Made by a program: the position numbers and the translations under genes | Assembly: GCA_003640385.1 (NCBI GenBank) | Contig: RCAB01000155.1 | Location: forward strand, 3,668 to 67,667 | DNA from: Setaria digitata | Taxonomy: Eukaryota; Nematoda; Chromadorea; Rhabditida; Setariidae | DNA: 64,000 bases | Direction: 5' to 3' | The notes under the pieces: generated by a model | What the model was told of the DNA's origin: nothing | The model's input: the letters and a program-made list of their open reading frames with translations, nothing else | Databases searched by the model: none | Part shown: piece by piece, positions 11,801 to 22,391 of the stretch | Position numbering within the stretch: position 1 is the stretch's first letter | How the letters are laid out: each line of letters begins with the position of its first letter

Positions 11801-14024
11801 TACGTTGCTTGCGAATAGTCCGCTGCATGAAGATCATAATGGAGGTTTTTATCATTTTATTTCTTATCAAATTTTGATAACAAAAAGATTCGCAAAGTTT
11901 TCTTTTTTATTTCTACTGATAAAAAAAAAAAAAAGAAAACAAAATTACAATCAAAATTTAATAGTTTACTTAATTAATATTTTACAGATAGTCCATTAGC
12001 ACCGCTGCTTCAACGTCAGGCAGATGTTGAGCATCACGTAAGTTTCCGCATGCATTCGTTAATTGCAATTTTTCCATTGAATTCTCTAATTAATAAAATA
12101 ATTGAAAATTTAATATATGACTAGCAATCTTCAGGTGTCATTTTAGATTAGATTAGACTGTTACAAAATATAGCAATCAGCTGACACTGATTAACTCTCA
12201 CGTTTTTCATCGTTGAATTATATTCATGGAATATTCAAAGAATCCTGTATCACATCTTCACCTCTTGACATCCTAAGTTTTAGTACAAAATGTTCCCTAT
12301 CATTTAGATGATTTAAATTTTAATTGAATATTTCATTGGTCTAAAATTCAGCACAGTTAAACTAGAGTTGATGCAAAATTTATATTCAAAAAATATTCAC
12401 AACTGCCTAAATATGAACTGTATATATTTGAAAGAGTTGAAAATGTGAAAAAAAAAAAAAAAAAGATGAGAAAGAAAGAAGAAGGAAAAAGCAAGTTGGA
12501 AAAATGTTAAGAAAAACAATTAGCTATTTAGAAATAAGTTTTTTTTTTTTTTTTTTTTTGAAATTTGTTTAAAATTGCACTAAAATAGTGAAAAAAGAAA
12601 AATAATGTGAATGAAAAAAAAAAAAAAAGACGATGAAAAGGATGAAGAAAAAAAAAAAAGGTGAACCAGAAATGTTTGTATTATATTTTCAAAATAAATT
12701 AAACAAATTTTTTTTTTTTTTTATCAGTTTATAAAAATTTTCATTGATTAATGTTTAAAAGAAGGGAAATAAATGTTATCATTTATTTATTTGTTTTTTT
12801 TTTTCTCTTTTTCTCTTTATTTTTTTTACAGAAATTGATAAATTTTGCTATATTTCGCTTAATTTTTTTTTTTTTTTTTTTAATATTAAATTTTTATAGG
12901 CAGCAAATTTGAGTGTATTGGAGCGATCACAAATTTTACAGCATCCAATTAATTTAGACGAAATTGCCATCGATCCAGCACCATTTCAACTTGTTCTCGG
13001 TACATCGCTTTATCGGGTAAGTTCATAATTGGGTACCAGTTTAAACTAGTGTAATAATCTCATACTATGTTCAATTAGTAAATTTTTAAAATTTTAGAAA
13101 AATAAATATTTTTTAGCAAATTTTCAGAAATTTGTTTTATGAGAAACAAATTAAAATACTTTCTTACAGCAGTGAAAAATTCAAATAAATTCTATTTATA
13201 AAAGATGAAAAAAAAAAAAAAAAAAAAAAACCTAATAAAGCAGTTAAGAATGACGAAATGGAAATTTTAAAAATTGAATTAATTGTATGATTATGAGTAA
13301 GCATAGAAAAGTGAGCTGCTAATTTTCATGTATGATTTATAAAACTTCAAATCTGTTTTTTTTTTTTTTTTTGTTAATTAATTTATGATCGAAAATTGGA
13401 TTAGTGAATGATAATTAAGGAATTGCTAATAGTAATTAGCTTAAAAAATACTTTTTGAAAAGTTTACTGTTGCAGGTTCATACATTATTTTCATTGCTTG
13501 GCCTTAATCATGCTTATATCACAAATCGAGGAAAGCTTATTGGCGTAATTTCGATCAAAGAAGTTTCTTTCATTCTTCTTCTTCTTTCTTTTTTTGTTCT
13601 TTTAATTATATATTTTGAGGAAAAAAAAAAAAAAAAGGAGAAATTCGAAAATTTGAAACATTCTAAAACAACAATATAACAATTTTCTATACAAAATAAT
13701 CCCTTAAAATATGAAAAAAAAAAAAAAATTTATCCAAAATATTTTTCATAAGTTATTATAATTTTTATATTCATGCTTTTCAATTCAATTTCTATTTTCA
13801 TTTTTTGATTTCCAAATTTCTAGCTGCGTAACGCACTTGCAAATATCTACAGTCGTGGTGCTATTCCAACTTATTCGGTACGTAAAAGCACCGTAACTGC
13901 ACCACATAAAATTTTACTGGAAGATCCTGCTAAACGGATGTTTTCAACGGTTGCAACACAAACAGCTCTAGAGGATCAGGTTTTAGACGATGTAGATTCC
14001 GATGCTTTTATTTCAGATAATTAA
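1535..14024 (+). CDS. CLC-family voltage-gated chloride channel (ClC-1/2-like, nematode CLH type), 5' end missing
   Basis: Plasma-membrane chloride channel with C-terminal CBS domains. Phase-consistent exons: 1535-1607, 1822-1941, 3365-3448, 3736-3869, 4652-4814, 5890-6021, 6633-6717, 7064-7165, 7396-7495, 8033-8194, 8934-9111, 10113-10210, 10470-10585, 11005-11141, 11614-11844, 11988-12037, 12900-13016, 13476-13562, 13824-14024 (stop 14022). Together they give about 789 residues. Seen: the chloride filter motifs GSGIPE, GKEGPFVHIG and PAGIFVPS, the pore tyrosine in QPSIYES, then two CBS halves (exons from 11005 and 13476). The gating glutamate of GKEGP is present, but the residue matching the transporter proton glutamate is Ser (GIEST), so a channel rather than a Cl-/H+ exchanger is inferred. 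The N-terminal exons before 1535 are not identified. Which CLH paralogue it is was not decided. Confidence 0.95.
3197..3330 (+). repeat. Tandem repeat, about 52 bp unit, in a CLC intron
   Basis: Two near-identical units and the start of a third each begin with acaatttcagatcatttaat. The unit contains a 3' splice-like ttcag, so it repeats a decoy acceptor just upstream of the true acceptor at 3364. Confidence 0.8.
4379..4476. other. Assembly join: 38-bp direct copies flanking N at 4416
   Basis: The stretch 4379-4415 is repeated at 4439-4476 on the other side of a single N. It lies in an intron of the CLC gene. It looks like an unmerged contig overlap rather than biology. Confidence 0.75.
4740..5131 (+). 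repeat. Tandem duplication of the 3' half of a CLC exon plus its downstream intron
   Basis: The end of the exon at 4652-4814 (from ggacgtgaaatg, near 4742) recurs at about 4930-5004, with its frame still open and its gtaagt donor kept. The following intron DNA is also partly repeated, giving a unit of about 190 bp and a third remnant near 5131. The second copy has no clear acceptor and changes conserved filter-region residues (Val to Asp, Gly to Ser). It is therefore most likely a dead exon relic, not an alternative exon. Confidence 0.8.
9451..9563 (+). repeat. 113-bp intronic direct repeat, copy 1
   Basis: Starts ttattgataatttaacatgt and matches the copy at 9719-9831 with no difference that I can see. 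Both copies lie in the CLC intron between the exons ending 9111 and starting 10113. Confidence 0.85.
9719..9831 (+). repeat. 113-bp intronic direct repeat, copy 2
   Basis: Second copy of the 9451-9563 segment, 155 bp downstream of the first. Apparent identity implies a recent duplication, unless it is an assembly error. Confidence 0.85.
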
Positions 14025-14745
14025 TTACAATTATCAGTACCAATAAAATCTGCTCGTAGAAGTTGCAGATTCTGAGGTTTTTGTTTCAGATAATTAATTA
14101 TCACTGTCAGTAAGATCTGCTTGTAGAAGATGTAAATTTTCATGTTTTTGTTTCAGATAATTAATTATCACTGTCAGTAAGATCTGTTCATAGACGATGT
14201 AGATTTTGATGTTTTTTTTTTGTTTCAGATAATTAATTATTACTGTCAGTAAGATTTGCTCGTAGACGGTGTAGATTTTGATGTTTTTTTTTTTTGTTTC
14301 AGATAATTAATTATCACTGTCAGTAAAATCTGCTCGTGAACGATGTAGATTTGATGTTTTTTGTTTCAGATAATTAATTATAATTATCAGTGTCAGTAAG
14401 ACTTGCTTGTAGATTTTTTCATTTCAAATACTTAGTTGTCATTATCAGTAGGATCAACTTTTTAGCGATGTAGATCCTGTTTTCATTTAATTGGTTATAC
14501 TAATTAAAGGTTAGCTTGTAGATGGCGCAGATTCTAATGTTTCTATTTCAGATAATTAATTATCATTATTAGCAAGATCAAATTCTTCAATATTTATTTC
14601 AAACAACTAGTTATCACCATTGATAAGGGTAGCTTTAGATGATGTGTTTCCTGATGTTTCCAACTTCAAAAATATTTGTTACTATTAATAAAATCAATTT
14701 TTAAATGGTGTAAATTCCAGTTTTTCGTGTTGAATAATGAAATAA
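13985..14745 (+). repeat. Minisatellite of about 50-75 bp units spanning the CLC stop codon and 3' flank
   Basis: Units carry the core gacgatgtagat, a T-rich spacer, then ttcagataattaatta and cagtaagatctgc. The first unit encodes the last residues and stop of the channel (GAT AAT TAA). About six well-conserved units follow, then progressively decayed ones, 9-12 in all. Every unit also repeats a ttcag acceptor-like string and a cagtaag donor-like string. Confidence 0.85.
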
Positions 14746-16331
14746 TGATAATAACTTATTGATTATTATCAACATTTTAAAAATACACGAAAAATTGGAT
14801 ATAAGTATAATGCTGAAGTAATTTGTTTGTAGGAAATTTTTTTAAATTTAGTTAGAAAAGGAAAAGAAAACAAAAAGTATTAATAGAACTGAATTAATAG
14901 AAAATGGTTATGCATTTGAATTGAATGTGATTGTGTAAAATGGAATATAAATCCGTTGAAATATCAAGATATTTACAAGATGCTTAAATACTTATTCAAT
15001 TCCTTTTTTTTTTTTTTCTTTTAATATATATATGGAAAAGTGTTATTACATTTATTACTGTTACTATTAGTTTTTCATTTCCAATTTTTTTTGCCTTAAA
15101 AAAAAAAAAAAAAAAAGCTCTTACCTCAAAGTTTTATGCTCGCCAAAGACGTGTCATTTATTAATGCTACTCATGTTTCTTCATACACATACGTCAAGTA
15201 CACGTATGTTTCAAAATCACTTTTCTTTCCAGTATACGAGTAAATGAAATTCTCGGAGGGTACTCTTTTTTACGTATGGTACGTGAAATTTATTTATCTC
15301 ATTTTTGAAATGATTTTTTAATTTTTGGAATTATCTTAAACTCAAAGACAAATTTTTTCCTTTCATCCTTATCTTTTCTTGTTTTTTTTTTTCTTTTTTT
15401 CTTTTTTCACATTTGAACTGGAGTAATAAATCATTATTCTTTTCAGTTAATCAAATTCTTCAAATAGAATGACATTGTAAATTTGATAATTTTGAAATAT
15501 TTTTCCGCTTCATCATATTTTAATATTTTGCGTAATTAATTCTCCTGTTCCTCCTCAGCATACTCATTGCCAGTTTTGTTGAAATATTAAAAATTTCACA
15601 AGTATTTAATTTTTATATATTAATTCATATCAGAAATAAATCATCCAGCAAGTACATTTCCACCGTGTACACATTATAACAAAATTTAAATTTTATCAAA
15701 AATGAAGAAAAGGATAAAATTTTGAAAATGTACAATTTATTATGCAACAGGTGAAAGAAATTTCAACAACTTTCTCGCCATTTTGTAAATTCACGAAAAT
15801 AGTTAAATAAATAAATGTAAATAAAGATTTTAAAAAAAGAAAAAAAAAAGAAGTAATTGCAAAATTTACAAATTATTAAGTAATAAAATGAAGTATTTAC
15901 CGAAATATTTCTTCACTAAAACAGATGTTTTCCAAGAAAAGGAAAAAAATAATTAATTAACAATTACTTCGGAAAATTTAAATTTCACATGCAACATAAA
16001 ATAATAAATGCTATTTTGTAAAAGATCGAATTTTTGGAAAATTTTCATTTCATAAATTAATTAAATTAAAATTAAGTTTAAATCAGTCGTCTCATTTATA
16101 TGTGTTGAGTTTTTTTTTTTTTTTTTTGTACAATTGAAGTATAATTTTTGTATACCATTGGATAACATTTTTCTTTCCTGTTATCCAATCCAATCTATTC
16201 AACTTTGACAAATATACAAAAAAATGCTAATATTTGTAATGATCTTAAATTAAACACAAAATTGCCATTGTTTGTTTAAAAAAAAAAAAAAAAAAGAAAT
16301 TATAATTCCTAATATATATAATAGTATTTGT

Positions 16332-16372
16332 TACTGCAATTAATAAATATATAGCTAATATTAATTGCAGTA
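16332..16372. repeat. 14-bp perfect inverted repeat
   Basis: tactgcaattaata at 16332-16345 is complemented at 16359-16372, with a 13-nt AT-rich loop. It lies in the gene desert. Function unknown. Confidence 0.7.
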
Positions 16373-17756
16373 GAAAATCAGAACGAATAAAAGCAATTAA
16401 TAGTGTGAAATATTTTTTGATATTTTAGTTCAAGCTATCATCTTTTTTTGTTTGCATTTTAAAAATCAAAAAAAAAAAAAAATTTCCAAACGTTCCTGCT
16501 TTTGAAATTTTCACTTAATTTACGAAGAGATTTGGATGAAATTATTTCAATAATTAATCCTAATGTTACTAAAAATCAAAAAAAAAAAAAAGTGAAAGAG
16601 ATTTGAGTCAAATTTAGTACCATCATCATAATCATCGATTTTCATTTATCAGTTTTGCACTTTTAATAAGATAAAATGAGGTTGTAATCAATTAATCTGC
16701 CAAAACATATGCAGTAAGTACTAGCAGATATTGTATTTCATTCATTCAGTGGATGATGTTTAATTGGAAATTAGAAATTGCACTGAAATTGATATAATTA
16801 ATAGAAAGAATGATTGCAAATACTAATGAAATATTGTCAGCGGAAAAAAAAAATAAAAAAATTAATAAACTAAAAATTTTTGTTAAAATTACACCTATTT
16901 ATCTTTTAAGTAATTAATAAAACTTAATTGCAATATGTTGTCGCTTATTTGTATGCATATTACCAATTAAATGCGTGGAAATGTGTGGTGGCTGTTTTAT
17001 TCTACAATTAATTAATTAAACATGATTTCATTATTTAGTTATTTCATTTTATTTTTCTTTTTCTTTTTTTTTTTTTGAAATATCGAAAATAGCTGCATAA
17101 ATAAGATCGAACAAGCGGTAAATGCCGAAAAATTAGGATTGGAAGTAATGTTATGGGTCAAAGGGTCAAAAAAGAAATGTTACAAATCATTCTCAATACA
17201 TTTTAATAAATTGGTGATTAGATAATTAAGGATGAAATTAAAACAATGAAATTTTATCGAAATAAGTATTTCAAAATTACGAGCTTCGAAAATATTAATG
17301 GAGCAAAGTTTTTGATGCATGAAATTAATTAATTAATTTCAAATATTTTCATACATAAAATAAATTAATGCCACTTTAATTTATATAAATTTTCAAATTT
17401 CACAAAAATTATTCCCTTTTTTTTTCTCTCTCTCTCTCTTTTGGAAGTATTATTTTAAATTTATCATTTATTATTATTTCATGTTTTCCGTTTCCTCTAC
17501 CATTTCAGTTCCGTTACTAAAATTTTAGCAATCGCCGAAATTCTCATTTTTGCAGTAATTTAAAACGAACATCGTTACATAAAAAAAATGATGAAGTTAT
17601 TAGAGCAGTGGTGGAAGCAGAAAATGTCACTTTACTGAATAATTAAAATTTCATTTCCTTCATTAAAAATTTGATTTTATCAGAAATATTTAAATTTGTA
17701 CAAAAATACAAAGTTATCAATTATTGAAAGTGAAAAGTGTTATTTTCAACGATGAA

Positions 17757-17852
17757 TCAAAAGATGAATTATTTGTCTGAACAAAATAATTCATCTTTTG
17801 AAAAGAAATGAAATTTTTTCTTGTTCTTCACAACAAGAAAAAATTTTATTTT
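17757..17852. repeat. Two adjacent perfect hairpins
   Basis: Hairpin 1 pairs 17757-17773 with 17785-17801 (17 bp, 11-nt loop). Hairpin 2 pairs 17811-17825 with 17832-17846 (15 bp, 6-nt loop) and can extend to 17805-17852 with two G-U pairs. They sit only a few bases apart in the gene desert. Confidence 0.75.
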
Positions 17853-20800
17853 ATAAATTTACTTTAGTTACTAAAAACAAGAAGTTTCTTTCAAGATTAA
17901 AATTTATTTAACTGTTAGTTAAGAAGTTATATTGCTTTTATGCGTTTGCCACATGCTTTGTCCTATAAAATTCTGTCGTAAACAAAATGCACCTATTAAA
18001 AGGTATGATTGATAAATTAATTAATCATTTTTCTTTTTTTCCCCCATAAAAGATACAAAATGGCATATCAATAATAAATTGAAGTACGATTATTAATCAT
18101 TAATTATACATGTCGGAAGATAAGTAATTTACTAATAATTTTAACTAAAAATTAACATACAGTTTCAATGGAATTCAGGTCAACTATTGCAAAAGGAAAT
18201 TTTATGATATCGAAGAAAAAGAGAAAAAGCAAAAATAAATTATAATTTATCAAGTGCTTTTTAGTAATAAATTGTATTAATTAGTTCTAATGTAGTTGTT
18301 ATGAGATCAGTGCTACAATATAAACGTTTTATAGCCAAATATTGCATTAATATGTTCTGNAATCAAAAAAAGATTACCTAATGTGGAGGTGTCAAAAATA
18401 TCAGAAATAATTTATCAGCTATATCGGAATCTTTTTATCACAAGCAATTCTTTTCGTTATCAGTTTTCCAATTCCACATTTTCAGTTTCACTTTTAATTT
18501 CTATTCCAATTTAGTTTCACCCTTTTTTTTTCTATTTTGTATAAATTTCCGTCCCATGAAATGCATTAATTTAACAATGCTAGATAAATATTAACTTATC
18601 ATACTTGTTGAATGATAAGTTATCATATTTCCTCAACAAAATGAATAGTAAAGTTATTAGAGTTACTGAACAAGAAGTTATTCCACTTCAGTAATAATTC
18701 ATTCCACTGCAATGATAAGTTTATCATTAAATGTCATCATTAATGAATGAATTTGAACTAATCTATTCACCTATCTTCGCATTTATTTTTTATTTCTACT
18801 TCAGCTTTATTTTATCCTTTTCATTTCGATTTTTCACATTTTTTTATTTTCATTTTAAAAGAAATTTTTTCAAAAAAAAAAAGGAACAAAAACATATTAC
18901 ACTCAGATAATTAATTAAAAAACACAAAAGTAAATTTTTTTTTTATTTATTAATTATGCGAGCGTTATTTAGTTATTATCCATAAAATTTTTCTCAATTG
19001 ATATTTTTCGAAACTCAACACGACTAATTAACAGATGCTTCTTCGGTTTATCAGAACAAAATAATTTGCATATAATAAATACAATTAATGAATATATTCA
19101 ATATTGTGAGCATGAAATGTCACTGGTCAACTATTATTATTGAATAAATATAAAATACCGCACAGTAGCATTACCATAGTTGGTAATAATTATAATTAAA
19201 CATGTTGCTTTATTAGCATACTATTCAGATTGAAATAAATTTTCCAAAATAAAAAAAAAAAAAAAAATCAAATATATTCAGAATTTTTATGGTATTTAAG
19301 TGGGCAAAATATCAACAGATATTATGCAAATATAATTCTAAAATTATAATTTGATTAATGTTAAAGAGTATTATCAACAACATTAATTAATAAACAAAGA
19401 AATTGAGCAAACATACATCATCAAGATAGCGATGTGCGATAATAATCGTGATAAATCGTATTCATTTGCTAAAATATAAATTTCTCATATATATATATAT
19501 ATCATTTTTTTTTGCACTTCCTCAATGCTGAAAATTTATCAGTTGAAATTAATGTAATAACAATTTCTACTAAAACACTAAAATTAATTTGATATAATTG
19601 AAAAAGCAAAACTTATTGGTCAATAAAATCACAATTAGATTAATTAGCTACTCCACTATTAATGAACATAATTTTTTTTTTTTTTTTTTCTTAAACTTAA
19701 TCAATCAGCGTTTTTTTTTTTTTATAAGCATTTCTATTATTAGTATACTGTTGCCGCAAAAAATATATATATATATAAATATATATCATTTATATAATAA
19801 ATGATATAATGAAGCAATAATTATTCTTCTTTTTTTTTTAAATTATTATCTAGTTAACTAAGTTAAAACAAAAAAATTTGAATACATAGTCCAGGAAAAA
19901 ATCGAAATCTTTCTTCTATTTCCTTCCTATTTGTTAAATTTCATTTTTAAATTGTTAATTTTTTGCAGAAAGTCAGAAAAAGAGAGAGAGAGGAAAAAGA
20001 AATGAAAAAAAAAAAAAAAAATCCATATAAAAAGAAAATTGCTAAATAAGTTGTAAAATATTATTACCATATCAATAGTTTATTTTACTCTTGCAACATG
20101 TACATTATAAATTTTCCCTTTTATTTACTTTTTGTACTATCGAAAACCATCTCAGCAGCATATCTATATCAAAAATAAACTCAACTTCTCAACAATAATA
20201 ACTGTAATTTTAATAAAATAAAATTTTTTACAAATTTTAATTTAACAAATTTAAATATAAATTTATAAATATAAATATAATAAATATAAATACAAATTTA
20301 ACAAATAAAATTTTACAAATAATAAGCAGGCTAAAAAAAGAAAAATGGGTAAAATTTATTTTACAAAAAAAAAAATTAATAACGAAAGTATATAGTTTAA
20401 TGAATTTTATGCTATTTACAATGTTAATCTTTTTTTTTTCTCGCTGTGAAGAAAAAAAAAAATGCAAATAATTAGTAGTCATTATTACACCTGAGCTTTA
20501 TTAATTGAAAAGAACTCATATAGCAATTATTGCACCTAGGTGTTTGTTTTATCAACGAGAAGAAATCATTTTCAATTAGCATGATCAAATTTGTGGCCTA
20601 GTTTAAGTTTTTTTTTTTTAGCAGTCGAAACCATTCCACCTAACAAAACATCAATTATTCTGCTGCTTTATTATTTTCCTAGACTGTTTGGCAATTTATT
20701 GAGCTCTTTTTTCCCTTGGTGCTTCATTGATATGTATTCAATTATCAGCATTATCACTATCAACATGAAATATTTTTAGGAAATGATAATGAATTTCTCA

Positions 20801-22391
20801 CCTCACATTAAATTCTAAATTCTGTTTGTAAAGCAAATTTAAATCTGAAGTAAGGAATTTTAGTAATGTTCATGATATTTTCTTCCTCGTAGTCAAAAGC
20901 TTTACTTATTTTACTATAATTTCAAAAGTTTTATTGTAATTTTGGAAAAGCAAAACAGGAAGACCTAAATTCTTCAGTGTTCAGAATTTTGAAAATTTAC
21001 ACTTTTAATTTCCATCCATCCAACACTATTAGAAAAATATTTGATGTAAAAAGGAACTGATTTTTAGTCAAAATATATACTTGCTAAAATGTAACAAGGA
21101 TTATGAACTCCCCCCTCTGGCAAAACTTTTATATATAGATGTTATTATTGACAATCACATGGCCATTTTCAATTATAATTTCAATTTAATATCATATGAT
21201 TAATTGCAACTGCAATTATGAGCAGATAATAATAAATAATCACCGGAAATTGAAGTTGATTTTTAGTCAAAATATTTATATATATATATTTTTTGAAAAA
21301 GTAATAATACCATATAATAAGAAAGATTATATCACCCCTCTGATGATTTATTTTTTTTTCTAATATTACTGAGAAAAAAAAAAAAAAAAAAAAAAAATGA
21401 TCAAATCCATTATTTTATGGATGAATTCGTTCGTGATTCCTTCTGTATTTTTGTGTTAAAAACTTCTCTCCTGAACAACCCTTGAATGCATCCTTTAAAA
21501 TTGTGTAAAAGAAAAATTTTTAAACATCTAAACGAATAAATTTATTCATAGAAATGACTACAGGAAATGATATAATCAAAAAAAAAAAAATCATTATCTT
21601 GTTAGAACGAATTGAAAAAATTGCAAATGAAAATAAAATTATTAGAAACTAATTTCTCTTCCTTTGGAAAACTCATTCCTTTTTCCACCACTTATATCTT
21701 TTCCAGAAACAACCTTAGAAAGCTAAGAGGACTTAGCAAAAAGAACAAAAAAAAAAAAAAAAAAAAAGACCCGACGAAATGTTTTTAATTCAGATATCCA
21801 GTTACCCTTACCAAATTGTAACAGACATAAACTATCAATGGTTGATAGCAAAGTCAATTTAAATGTCATCTACTTCAAAAAAAAAAAAAAGAAAAACTGA
21901 CTTCAGAAAACCAAAACATCTTTCATTAGCACTATATAATATAAATTACCGAAAATAATCATAATTTTCCATGGAAAAAGAAGCGAAAAACCTGTATTAG
22001 TGAATAATAAAAATATTAATAATGCTAATAATGCATTCACTCCAAAAAAAAAAAAAGAAAAGAACAACAGTTGTAAATAAGGTAATATTTTTTTTGGTCT
22101 TCTTATTACTCAAAAAAAAAAAAAATAGAAATATATATGTGCAGAGAACAGTGATGAGTTTTCTTTAGCAGAGCTTGAGCGAAAGATGAATTACAAAAAT
22201 TATTCACTTGCAGAATTAAATCAATAAAAATTATGAAAAATAACAATATTATCACTACTAGTATGAAGGAGGATATTAAGAGAAAACAGTGCCGTTAAAC
22301 AATGGAAATGTAAAAATTTTAAGAAGCAAATAATGAAGTATGAGATATGAAGTTGAGCTGGAAAGATCGTGGAATCTTGCCCCTCGAGAAC

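Larger units (their letters stand above)
14746..22391. other. Gene desert
   Basis: No open frame with conserved protein features or a consistent chain of splice sites was seen on either strand. The content is AT-rich low-complexity sequence, A or T runs, a short (ct)n at about 17426-17439 and the inverted repeats listed separately. A single N lies at 18360 without flanking copies. Confidence 0.7.
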
